A stretch of 64,000 nt of DNA from Cylindrodendrum hubeiense (taxonomy: Eukaryota; Ascomycota; Sordariomycetes; Hypocreales; Nectriaceae). Below, in pieces: positions 23,101-33,458 of the stretch (its first letter is position 1; every line of letters begins with the position of its first letter). The stretch lies in contig JAANBB010000180.1 of NCBI GenBank assembly GCA_014621425.1, forward strand, positions 1-64,000, given 5' to 3'. The notes under the pieces were generated by a model that had not been told where the DNA came from, did not search any database, and worked only from the letters and a program-made list of their open reading frames with translations. The position numbers were made by a program, and so were the translations under genes.

Positions 23101-25122
23101 TCTTGCTCCGCAGTCTCATTGACTGCCTTTTCGGATCCCATGAGAGCAAGGCTACCATGGAGGCTGGGTGGGATGGAAAAGCGAACCGCATTGCATACCA
23201 TCGATATACTTCCCTCCCAAATGTTCTCCTCAACCTTCTCAAGTCGGGGCATGAGATCGCGGCACCCACAGCCATGGGCTCGGCGGCGGCGGAGTCTGTC
23301 TTCCCGGCACTCGACATCATTCGACGAGCTGGCCCTCCTGAGCTACTTCGGGATGAACTCCAGATCCATATCGCCAAGTACCTAGCCAGTCCGGTTTGGC
23401 ATGTGCGTGAGATTGCAGCTCGAACACTTTGCTCATGTCTTTTGCATGACAAGTGGCTCGATGTCATCGCCACTTTAGCTGCGGAGTCCGTACAATCCAC
23501 AGATGGGAATACCCAGAACCATGTGCATGGTGTTCTGCTGTCCCTCAGGTACGTCATCGAGAGACTTCAGGAGGTCATGCAGGATCGTCTTCAAGGTAAG
23601 TCCGTGGTCTCAACATAAGATAGGGTCAACTAACAGGGGGGCAGGCGACGTGCCCAAACTCGTACAATTCCTTGGGGAGTATTGGAGTCAAATACAGGGT
23701 CTAAAATCCCCAGAGATCGCGGCTGCATATCTTGAGGTTGTGAATATGGTGCGAGCGCTTCCAATGTCAGACGCCGCTGGGCGTGTCCAATTCAAGTTCC
23801 CAACATTTGGCATGTCCGAAAGCGCGCTCTTGAAGACCCAAAGGGCGATTCATGAGGTCTATTCCGCATCTGAGTCCGAAAACCCAGTCGAAAGCCTTCG
23901 AAATCTGCTACTGGGTAAGCATATGGGTGTAAACAGTTTGGTGGCTGGGTTGGAGATGATTCCAAAGCTCTGGGATGTATCGAAGTTTTCCGATATCGAT
24001 CTCTCCAACTTCTGCGACCTTTACTTGGACGTTTGTTTGGCTATCCGCCCGGCGGAGCCCCGAGTCGTCGCACTGGAGAACCTCACAGACCTGCTATACC
24101 ATTCGTTGAAGACGAACAACGCAGCTGCTCTCTCTACATCATCGCTTTCTCTTGTTTGGAGCAGCCTCCATTCAGGCATGTTGAACCCTGGCCTCTCCAA
24201 TGCCATCATCAGAATCAGTGGCTGTATCATGGCCATCCTCAGACAGCGACAAGGTATTTCTGCGACGGGTCTTCAAAACTGGGGACACATGATGTCCGAT
24301 GCTGGGTTGGACGACAAGGTTGGTGCATTTTTGTTCACGATTTTCTTACTTGTTGGTCTCTAAGAGTTGACACGTTCTCAGGATTTCGATACCCGCCTTT
24401 CCGCAGCAGAGTCTCTTTCCTCATTCTTCAGCGTTACAGACTCGGCATGGACTGTAGAGGAATGCCTTCCAGCTCTGCTCGCAGTCTACGACTCGCTAAA
24501 CGACGACGATGGCGATATCCGGGATATCGGCTCAGCTGCCGTGAAGAGCATTCTCGGCCAACCCCTGGTCCCCATCGAAGCCGCCAACCGTCTCGTGGCA
24601 TGGCTAGCTCAGCACTTCGGCGACAGCTCAACGTTCCGTCAGATCGTGGCAGGTCGGATCATGGGAGACACCAGGTTCCCCCGCGTCGACAATGGCGATG
24701 CCAAGTTCCCAGATCAACTTAAGGAGGCCATGAAGTTTGACGACTCCCTCTTTGTCATCGAGGAGCAGAATCTCTTCATCGACGAGGCCAGGGAGTCCCA
24801 GCGCTGGGTGGCTGCGTTTGAGAGCATGCAATGGAGCCCAGAAGATGACGCGCTTAAACACCTGACGTTGACTGTATATGGAGGACTCGTTCCAATGGAT
24901 TCTTTGACCAACGAAGAGGATGGCCCTCTCGGATACGGCTCAAAGCCCCAAGTCTTCGCGATCCTGTCCCGCGTCATCCAAGCCGCCGCCGCTTTGACGA
25001 GGCATCATCCCGATCTCAGTCAACGTGCCTCTATTAAGCAAGCGAGTCGAGTCTTTGAGAGTGGCAAAGGTCACATATCAGGCCTACTGTTGCAGCCACT
25101 GAAGGAAGGAACACACGTTTGA
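20191..25122 (+). CDS. trm732: Trm732/THADA-like protein (DUF2428), tRNA 2'-O-methylation cofactor, 1556 aa
   Basis: In yeast Trm732 partners the methyltransferase Trm7 to methylate the ribose at position 32 of the tRNA anticodon loop. Six exons: 20191-20285, 20339-21183, 21227-22466, 22520-23595, 23645-24318 and 24382-25122. The sum is 1557 codons including stop. The protein is an all-helical HEAT/armadillo-like repeat protein. The DUF2428 core spans roughly residues 640-870, with the signature TLRHRGAFATVSLTFATCC near 770 and EIAARTLC/ASVLRQIFS-type repeat helices. The penultimate intron uses a weak GTTGGT donor, but the reading frame demands it (DDK|DFDTR). No catalytic motif is expected, since the subunit is non-catalytic. 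Family call is strong from the DUF2428 signature and size; the exact tRNA role is by homology. Confidence 0.88.
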
Positions 25123-25250
25123 CTAGAATAAAAAGATCGAGCATTTTGTATTTCAAGTTGCTCCCCGACGCCCCGCAAAACCCAAACATTTCGCATTTCT
25201 ATTTCACATGAATCGTTAATTTGGCACTCTCCTCCTCGGGCCCCATTGTC

Positions 25251-27261
25251 CTAGGGCCCCGGCGACGCGGGCTTGGAGTCGGGACCCCGTAGGCTCTTGA
25301 GCGACGGTGTAGAGTCGGACCCATCCAGCAGCCCCATCTTGCCCAGCTTCCTAACCAGCATGGTGTTTTGTGCCTGCAGCTCACCAACTTGACCCTCAAG
25401 AATGCCAATCTGCCGCCGGGCGAGATCCCGCTCGGCCCGGATCTTCTCGAGCTCCAGCGTCATATTGGCCTTCTCCTCACGCTCATGTGTCTTGCGCCGA
25501 CGCTCTTCAGCTTTCCGCTGCTCGATCTCTCGCTTCTCCTCCAGCCTGCGCAGCTCCCGGCGATACTTCTCCTCTTGTTTAGCAACCTCACGGTCATGCT
25601 TCTCACGCAGCCGGGCGGTGGTTGCTGCGTCCTTCTCTTTCTCGCCTAGTAACTTGTTATTTCGGCGCTCCTGCATCTTGGCCACCTTCTCATCGAGCTT
25701 CCGCCGCCGCTCTTGGAGCTTCTTGAGCTCTTTGTCGTGCTGGTTGGGTTGCGTATTAGACTTGGATGTCTCGGACTGAGTCTCTGTGGTGCTTTCTGGT
25801 GACTTGTCTTCCGTCACGCTTCTCTCCAAGGCGGAAGCGAAGCTTCGAATGGACGATGTGTCGCTAGCGACGCTGTCATCTTCGTGGTGCTCTTCTTCAA
25901 TGGTTGGAACGTCGGAAAAGCTGTCATTGGAGGTGGCATCTGAGAATGTACCAATTCTGAGAAGGCTAGATGCAACCAGGGAGCTGGCTGCCCCAAACGC
26001 CCCCGTGATGATGCCATACAAGCCATTGCTGATGGGAATTGGGGTGTCCTCCTCTTTCAGTAGCTCGGGGACACGGTCGACTTTGGTGGTGGTAATGTCC
26101 GGGGTGTGTAGTTCCTTGTCTCCCTCCAGCTGGACCTCTTCAGGAACCTTGATGACATCATCCTCGCTGGGCATCTCGAAGCCTTTAGCAGACATTGACG
26201 TCACCCACTTGAGGAACTTCCCCGCGTCACCGACGATCCCTGGCGGGGTTCCCTTCTCGATCAAGAAGCGGGGCACGCTTCCTCCAGGATCACTTCGTGT
26301 TATCATGATCCACTCGACGGCTGTGGGAAAGTCGCTGGTGTCATTGCTGTCGTTGACAGTGCTTCGTCTCTTCGCCTCATCCCTACCCAAATCGGCTGAT
26401 GAACGCGATCTCTTGGCAGCCACGATGTCAATTGGGACTTCGCGGATCAACTCAACAGATTCGTAGTAGCCGCGGATAATGCCCTGGCGCGGCGGGCATT
26501 CAGGGTGCTCGCATGGCTTGGAGACGATCATGAACTGTCTCAGCGGGCGAGATCCATCGGCGGGCTTCGCCGATGTTTCGGAGGTTAGAAGCAGGGTTAC
26601 GAAATCGCGCGGCGCCGTCGGGCCCGGGAACTGGGCAGAAAGTTGGAAAACTGCATTGACATGGTCAGTATGACTGAGGCTTGAGTAAGGTGGAGAGGTG
26701 CGCGCAACATGTGGACCTACCCTGTAGTTGACCGGCATCTTCAATAGTTTGGGATTCAACCCGCTTGTCGGCGCCAATGCCTCGAATATTACCGCTTCCT
26801 GGCGATCCTTGAACCTTCATAGTTTCCGCAAATTCAATGTCGAGGCCCTTTTTCCAGTCGTCAAAGGACAACCCCTCATGCACGCTGCGTCGGGCAAACC
26901 AAGAGCCACGACCATCCTTGGCACTCAGTTTGTAGACATTGATGCCGAGCGGATTGTCGCGCTGGTTGACTTTGATTTCTTTCCATTCCTTGCGAAGATC
27001 CTGTGCTTGGCTGATGGCTGCGGCTGTCTGTCGCTGCGAAGGTGCTCGCTGTATGTTGCCGATTGTGACGGCTGATTCCGTCTTGGATCGGGCTCGTCCG
27101 GTGTTTGCGGCCGCGGCCGTTGTGGCTGGTGCTGGGATGGACTCGACGACGGTCTGCGTCTCGGCGAAAACGTCCTCGAGGAACTCCTTGAGATCTTGTT
27201 GGGGCACGTCGTCCCAATCGATGGGGCCCATGGCCCCAAGCGGTTCGTGGTGACTAGCCAT
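25251..27261 (-). CDS. DUF3074 (START-like) protein with C-terminal coiled coil, 646 aa
   Basis: Two exons: 27261-26721 and 26650-25251, joined through a split Val codon (G|TT). Residues about 85-330 match the DUF3074 fold of filamentous fungi (NPLGINVYKLSAKDGRGSWFARRS, then LSFDDWKKGL, PRDFVTLLLTSE, FMIVSKPCEHPECPPRQGIIRGYYESVELIREVP). The family is related to START lipid-binding domains, so binding of a lipid or other hydrophobic ligand is a reasonable guess. Residues about 370-470 are low-complexity and acidic, and about 482-620 form a long charged coiled coil rich in RR/EE/KK heptads. No transmembrane segment is evident, although the stretch near residue 390 (GLYGIITGAFGAASSLVASSLL) is hydrophobic and small-residue-rich and could touch membranes. 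It converges on the Trm732-like gene with only 128 bases between stops. Confidence 0.88.
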
Positions 27262-28292
27262 GCTGCTATCGACACTCGGGGAGCCTGGAAATCAGTGGCT
27301 CATGTGTGGTATGATTGCGGGGGAAGATGCGGCGGTGGAGGATGCGGCGGGAGGGGGGACAGGTGGTCAAACGTCGACGAAGAGCAAAAGGAGCCGAGAA
27401 ATGGTCATTGACGAGAGAGAGAGAAAGAAAAAGAGAGAGAGTTTGTGTTGGAAGAAGATGGAGATGACCAATCCCTAAGAGCACAGCAACGGAAACGATG
27501 GGAAAACAGGCTCCTTCCAGACGGGCCGCCGGGCGCCTTGTGGGCGCCTCATTGACGTCAGGGCACGCAGAGGATGCAGCGACCTCCCTTGACGTGTGGC
27601 GCAGCCCAGCGCCCCTCCGGAGGTCTCGGCGACGGGCCGCCGCCAATGTACGGACTGCATGCCAATGTACGGACAGCAGCGTAGTCAACTGCCTAGTAAT
27701 AAGTTAGTACGTTGTGGCGATGCTGACCGACAGATGACAGATGGCAGATGACAGAGCCCCCGCCGGGAATACGCGGAGACCCTTGGCCACTCATGACAGC
27801 TAGGTACTGCAAGTCGGGGCTTCCAGTCTTCCCCCTAGTACTCTCTATGGCTGGCCCGAATACTCGTATCGCTTCGTACTCCGGGCTCCGTGCATACGGA
27901 GTAGTTAGTACACACTCACACCTTCCATATCAACTGGGTTGCTATATATACCCATGAGCATGATTAATCAATCAAAACAGTCGACACACTTGCTGTAAGC
28001 CTGATTCCTCAATTCGCTCGCTGGCATGCAATCACAAATTTTTGCTTCTACACAAAAGAACCCCCCAACCCCCCCTAAATGCCACCCACACACACCGTAC
28101 TATGTATGTCTACTCAATGAAGCAATGAAAACATCGGACAGTCATAAGAGCGCTTCGCTTCAGTTCTCCAACTTCGTACAGTGAATGGAAGCGCCGCCCA
28201 AATTAGCTAACACGCACGTCTTCTACAGCGCCCAACAGATAAGATGCCTCCACTACCTGCACCTACGCCTGCACCTACGCCTGCACCTACAC
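27262..28292. promoter_or_regulatory. Promoter region of the DUF3074 gene and 3' flank of the Sip3-like gene
   Basis: About 1 kb without a gene. A GA-rich tract at about 27412-27440 lies next to the DUF3074 start. Further out are gacagatg repeats near 27730-27755 and the nonamer TACGGAGTA at 27895-27903, which recurs in the adenosine kinase promoter. Confidence 0.55.
28257..28292. repeat. 12-bp tandem repeat abutting the stop codon of the Sip3-like gene
   Basis: Three units of ctgcacctacgc (28257-28268, 28269-28280, 28281-28292, last one ending in cac) stop exactly where the reverse-strand TAG codon (28293-28295) begins. Confidence 0.88.
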
Positions 28293-31200
28293 CTACACCG
28301 TGGTCAATTTTCGCTCTCTCATCACGGCTTGATGATCAATCATGCAGCTTCCGCAGTGACTGTCGCGCCACTCCTCCAGCTCTCGCCTTCGCTCCAACGA
28401 CATCGCCTCCATCACCTTCTGTGGACTTCCGCTTCTCTTTTTCTTATTGCCCCCCTTCTGGTTCTCCGACTGGCTCCGCAGCACCACATCTAAGTCGTCA
28501 CATAGCGACTTCTCGTCTATCAGCCAGTTCTCCCATTCCGACTGGAGCATTTCCCTCTCCACACTGTTGACCACCCTCATGGCTACGAGCAGGTCATGTC
28601 GATAAGACCCGAGCCGCTGCCGTGTCCGTCGCAGTCGACGAGCCGTAGCCTGGCTTGAGGGTGCCGACAGCGCCGAACCGGCGTCCTCCCAAGGTGAGTC
28701 CATGTCTGTGGCATCAAGGAGTTCCTTGAAGGTATTGAAACACGTGCTGTTTTGCGGGAACGAGAGCTCCTGACCGGCCGCCCCGGACGCTTCGCTCAAG
28801 TCGGCAATGTAGACGGCCTTGCTCATTATAGTGTTTGGTCGGATTCCCATATTCTGCATGAACCCCACTGCCCTTCGCTCGCCCCACCACGTCGATATCT
28901 CGCTCGATGTTATCAGCACGTTCGTCAGGGTGCTGAAAGCGAGAAGGCCGAGAAGAAACCCGTGTGCTGTCAACACGCCAAAGATCTTCTGGAGTCCCGC
29001 GATGGCCCACATGATGAGCGACGACACCGCGCTCTCTCCCAAGGACCGGAGCGTCTCAAAGACCATGGCTGTTAGAGTTCTCGGCTTGATAACTTGCTTC
29101 TTGGTCGACTCCTTCGTGGCCGGAGAGAAGACCACCACCTCCGTCTGTTGTCCAATCTGACCATACACCTGGATGGCTCTGTTCGTCCGACTGCGCGCGC
29201 CCAGCTTGCGGACTTGATCCGTAGCAACCTCCGCCAACTCTTCTGCATCGCTTACCGCGTCATGGAGCGCCTGACGTTCCACGAGGTTCTTTGACAACGT
29301 CGGGAGTTTAGACCAGTCGATCTTGGTGTAGACTGCCAGCTTGCACTTTGACTTGGCCACGTGCGTGATGACTATTTTTGTAATGACCTTGAACCATGTC
29401 GAATGGGGCAGATGCCACGCCGTCTTGACGTGCGTCACCACGTATGTGACGTGATCCCTAAAAACTTCAATTACCTGGTAGTCGTTGACATCAGCCGTCT
29501 TGGATCGGCCAAGAACGTCCTTGTAATCAACCTGGAATTGGAAATCGCGCCTCATCCGCCCCTGATCAACCAACGCCCAAGGTCCCTGCGCAATCTGCTG
29601 CGCTCGCCTCTCAAAGTACAGCTTTGGAAACACGAAGCTTTTGTCTCCAAATAGAACATGGAAGCACGCCTTGGCACTCAGCTCAAAGTTTCGTTCAGCC
29701 GCCAGCTCTGTCATTCCCTCGGGTTCGTACACGACAGCCTGGGTCGGCAGATGGAGCTTGTGGTCGGGTCTTGCTCGTGATTTTGAAGGGCGAATACGCG
29801 GACTAAAGTCATTCAGGAGTCGACCGACTGGCCTTCCAGATGATGTTCCATCATCAATGGGAGTGTTTGCTGAAACTTCTTCCCAGCTTTCCACGCTGGG
29901 GCTTGGCCGATCAAACTCTTCCTTTTCCAAGTTGATCAGTGCGGATATGATCGCTTCTACCTCCATGGGCTCTTCAGCCTGGAGATCGTCAACCAACAGA
30001 TTGAGACGAGTATGGAGCAGGCCGAGCTGCTCCAGGAACACCTTGATAGTGATCCTAGTATATCCTGTCTCATTGGAATCATCGCCTAGGTGTAGGAAGA
30101 TGAAGTCACAGTCCTTCCCAGGTGCGGCCGTGACCTCGGTAATGATATCAAGACTGATGCTGTACGCCGTGACGAGTCCAATTTGCTGGCCATAGAAGTA
30201 CATGTTATCAGGTGTGACATAGATACGGCCATCTCCAGCCATATCTGGGTTCCCGGGACCTTGTGCGGGCGAACTGGTCCAAGCCGCACAGAATACTAGC
30301 ACAAGTTTCTCCTCTAATGGAGCGTCAGGGAACAATAGTCGGAATTGTGCATGTTGTGCTCTCAGCTCAGAAGGGTAATTTCGAGGGAAAACCTCACCGC
30401 CAGTTTGATTCTGTTGCGGTCCTTTGCCAAGAGATGCCTGTGAGGTTCCAGGAACAACCACACCGATAGGGTCATCGTCATCTAGCCTGGGCAAGACGGG
30501 TTGTGGGGGTGCGTTGACGGCTCCCCAGACATTACTTCCCCAGTAATTGGCAACAACGGAGGCTGGTAGCTTTCTGTTGTTGCCCACGGGACGCCGCTCT
30601 CCTGCAGTCAAAACCGCAATACGGCTTAATGCCGTCATAGAGGGGGGCTTTGCGAGGGTTAGGGGAGCAAGAGCACCGACTTGCGTGTTCACTGCCGGCA
30701 GCATGTTTGGTGTTTGTCGAGGTGAACCAGGAACAGCTGAAAACGTGTTGGGATATCCAGGGAGCAGACTATTGCTGGAGGAGATGAGACCAGCAGCTCC
30801 AACAGAGGATACTACACCACTCCCGTGAGCGGCCTCGGCATTGATGCTGCCAAACGTAGCCTTGCGGTGAAGATCAAGCCTCTGGATGATCCTCGCCGCA
30901 TGCTCTCTACCGCTCTCGCCTTCTTCTCGAGCAAGATCCCGTCCTAGTGCAGTGATGGAGCGGCGAGTTAAGCTACCATTAATATCGAAGCTCTGCCTTG
31001 CACTGAGTCCGCCCTCAGGACCGGGGACAGGTAGGGTATTCGATCGATCATGGGTGAGCCCAGAATCATCCGCCATACTCGTCTGGGCATCAAGTGTCTT
31101 TGCGGAGAATTCGGGGATGCTTGGAGGCGAAATAGAGAAAGCAGGATCCACAGCACCCGGGACGTTTGTGTTGCCGCGGTTCATGGTGGTCTCGAAGGCG

Positions 31201-32411
31201 CGTTTCTTGGTAACTTCAAAGACCTCCAGCCACTCCGTAAGTTCGCCTTGAGTTTCTGCTTGGAGCAGTGTCGTCTGGCTCTTCGTCTTGACCTCGAAGC
31301 AAAAGCGCCTCTCCTCGCCCACCGCCGGCTTTGCGTTACAAAGCAAAACGCCAATCTCATCGCCCTGAAGGACTCCCAGAGGGCCTGGGATTAACCAGCC
31401 AAAGATGCCATCCCTGCAGTAATACCATCTCCTGACCCAAGCGTGCCTTGCTGGCTTCCCAGATAGAGTGCGTAGGAACAGCCAGCCTTGTTTCTCAGAG
31501 ACAACGCTCGCGCCATCCTTGAGTCGCATGTTGACAGGGCCACGAGAACCAAGAAAGGGGACGGTGGAGGTGCTGTAGTCCTCAAGCTCACGAGAGGGCT
31601 TGAAGCCTGCAAGCGCAGTCTCTCCAAGATCCCGTCGGGCGACTTGTAATTCCCGTCTGAAGACGCCCTCCGAGCCCTCCATCTCCTTGGACCATCCGTG
31701 GATGCGGTCCATTTCTTGGTTCCACTTGTTCGCGCTGCTCACTGCCTCTCTGGATCTCTTCATTTCTTTCCATCTCTCGGTACAGATCTTGACAATGAGC
31801 TTGTCCATTGTGAAACGCAGTTGCGGCGCAAGCTGACTATAGTCCATCGATGCCTTGAGATATACTTTTCGGGTCTCGTACACAGCAAAGGCGTCCTCGC
31901 GGAGAGCTGACGGCTCCTTTGTCTTGGACTGGCTGACATATCGAGCCAGAGTCGAGTCAAATATCCTTTGAGAGTTATCCAACGCCTTCCTGCATTCCTT
32001 GAAGTGCCGTAGGTCACCGGTGATGAAGTTTCGGATCGGATCGACGATGGAGCCATCCATCTTCTTCATGGTGCTCAACATATGTACCCAGTAGTCGCGC
32101 CAGCCGTCGCCCACCCTCTTGAGAGCCAGGAATGTGTAATCATTGTCGACCACGCCATCGGCAGCCGTGGGCACCGTCTTGGCGAGGTAGGTATTTATCG
32201 TCTCTTCGAGGGCAAGAAAGTCGTGGAGGAGCCGCGATGTAGATGTGACATAGCCGTTGAGCCACCGCTCTATGGCGTCGACCTGCTCGGCGAAGTTGGC
32301 GGCGGTGACACGGAAGGTCGGGGAGTCGAGCGCAGCTTCGTTGAGGCCGACGGGGATTGCGCTGCTGGCATGCACCGTGGCAGGTGCCGTGGAGCTCGGC
32401 GGATCCGGCAT
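28293..32411 (-). CDS. Sip3/Lam-type membrane contact-site protein (BAR-PH-GRAM-like-VASt), 1372 aa
   Basis: A single uninterrupted exon encodes 1372 residues, unusual here. The N-terminal third (about 30-290) is a BAR-like helical region (EQVDAIERWLNGYV, LARYVSQSKTKEP). A PH domain covers about 304-405 (EKQGWLFLRTLSGKPARHAWVRRW to ELTEWLEVF). About 700-785 resembles a GRAM domain (EEKLVLVFCAAW, GRIYVTPDNMYFYG). A VASt/StART-like domain follows at about 900-1075 (LSAKACFHVLFGDKSFVFP, AWHLPHSTWFKVITKI). Hydrophobic membrane segments lie at about 1137-1172, then a charged helical tail. This is the order in yeast Sip3/Lam3 and Ysp1/Lam1, ER-anchored proteins at ER-plasma membrane contacts linked to sterol transport. 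The ATG at 32411 (A at -3) is the first in frame. Sterol transfer is inferred from the family. Confidence 0.9.
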   Translation of the reverse strand: MPDPPSSTAPATVHASSAIPVGLNEAALDSPTFRVTAANFAEQVDAIERWLNGYVTSTSRLLHDFLALEETINTYLAKTVPTAADGVVDNDYTFLALKRVGDGWRDYWVHMLSTMKKMDGSIVDPIRNFITGDLRHFKECRKALDNSQRIFDSTLARYVSQSKTKEPSALREDAFAVYETRKVYLKASMDYSQLAPQLRFTMDKLIVKICTERWKEMKRSREAVSSANKWNQEMDRIHGWSKEMEGSEGVFRRELQVARRDLGETALAGFKPSRELEDYSTSTVPFLGSRGPVNMRLKDGASVVSEKQGWLFLRTLSGKPARHAWVRRWYYCRDGIFGWLIPGPLGVLQGDEIGVLLCNAKPAVGEERRFCFEVKTKSQTTLLQAETQGELTEWLEVFEVTKKRAFETTMNRGNTNVPGAVDPAFSISPPSIPEFSAKTLDAQTSMADDSGLTHDRSNTLPVPGPEGGLSARQSFDINGSLTRRSITALGRDLAREEGESGREHAARIIQRLDLHRKATFGSINAEAAHGSGVVSSVGAAGLISSSNSLLPGYPNTFSAVPGSPRQTPNMLPAVNTQVGALAPLTLAKPPSMTALSRIAVLTAGERRPVGNNRKLPASVVANYWGSNVWGAVNAPPQPVLPRLDDDDPIGVVVPGTSQASLGKGPQQNQTGGEVFPRNYPSELRAQHAQFRLLFPDAPLEEKLVLVFCAAWTSSPAQGPGNPDMAGDGRIYVTPDNMYFYGQQIGLVTAYSISLDIITEVTAAPGKDCDFIFLHLGDDSNETGYTRITIKVFLEQLGLLHTRLNLLVDDLQAEEPMEVEAIISALINLEKEEFDRPSPSVESWEEVSANTPIDDGTSSGRPVGRLLNDFSPRIRPSKSRARPDHKLHLPTQAVVYEPEGMTELAAERNFELSAKACFHVLFGDKSFVFPKLYFERRAQQIAQGPWALVDQGRMRRDFQFQVDYKDVLGRSKTADVNDYQVIEVFRDHVTYVVTHVKTAWHLPHSTWFKVITKIVITHVAKSKCKLAVYTKIDWSKLPTLSKNLVERQALHDAVSDAEELAEVATDQVRKLGARSRTNRAIQVYGQIGQQTEVVVFSPATKESTKKQVIKPRTLTAMVFETLRSLGESAVSSLIMWAIAGLQKIFGVLTAHGFLLGLLAFSTLTNVLITSSEISTWWGERRAVGFMQNMGIRPNTIMSKAVYIADLSEASGAAGQELSFPQNSTCFNTFKELLDATDMDSPWEDAGSALSAPSSQATARRLRRTRQRLGSYRHDLLVAMRVVNSVEREMLQSEWENWLIDEKSLCDDLDVVLRSQSENQKGGNKKKRSGSPQKVMEAMSLERRRELEEWRDSHCGSCMIDHQAVMRERKLTTV

Positions 32412-33458
32412 GGTAATGAATGCTTGACGCCAGACTTCAGCTACAGCAGTCACTGCGCTGGAGTCTTGTGGCGGGGGGAAAAGATATGACGGTGAGAAAT
32501 GGACTGATGTGTTGGCACAAAGAGACGGTGATGAGAGACCCGGCCTGTTTCCTGTTTCCCATGTTGACGTACCTACCTCCGTACGATCTACCCTGGCACC
32601 TTCCTCGCACCGCAGTGACCGCGCCCGTACACCCCCACATAGGCTCCAGCCACGCTAAAGCGCCCCGGAAGCCCCCCTCCCCCCTAAATGCGTAATACGC
32701 AATACGCGGGTTCATTGCTCGCCGCACCTGTTATTATAATTATAGCACAGCTAAGACAAGGTCGTTATTTGCGACACTACTACGTAGTAAACGAGGCTTT
32801 GACAGGACCGGAGCCCTCGGCTGTCTGGCAATGGCCTCCCTCTACAAGCGAGTACCCCCTGGTGGTAGACCCTATGTACCTACAGTTATGCACTCAGGAT
32901 CACTGGGTGCGTACGAATACGTATCACTATGAGGGCAATCAATGCCTGGAACAATTTGCCCAAAAACCAAACGACTTGTATTTTGTTGACTTTCCGCATC
33001 GCGGCTGCTCCTCGACTACCACCATAGCATGGTGGATGAGCCCGCAGCGCACGCATCGAATCTACTCTATGACTGCAGATTCTTCAGGCCAGCGCATTGG
33101 CGACGGCCTTGACGAACCCTCTAGTCGCCGCACCGTCTGGATTTATTCATTTTTCATAGTGGGGGCTGTCGCTTGGTGAGATTTATGCTGCATCGCGGAG
33201 GGCAAGGGTTCTCATACCTCCATTCCCGTCGATCACAACTCAAGAAGCCGTCATCATTGTGCGAAGTGGACTTGGTCGCGACACCTGGTGTTCATGATGG
33301 AGAGGCGCGAGACAGTCACCCCCCATCAGGCGCTTTTGAGCAAATGACATCGGCGCGGCATCGGTCGACCCCTGCGCCTCCTGGCGCCTAGCACTGTTGT
33401 CGTGCGTGGACGGTTGAACTTGAGTTGATCCCTCGCTGGTGACGAGGGGATCCGCTGG
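32412..33458. other. Promoter of the Sip3-like gene and 3' flank of eRF1
   Basis: About 1 kb. A 163-codon open frame at 32688-33179 on the plus strand has no family features and is not called. Nothing else is supported. Confidence 0.55.

Noticed and set aside
32688..33179. 163-codon plus-strand open frame between the Sip3-like gene and eRF1
   Set aside because: No recognisable domain; codon use unlike neighbouring genes.
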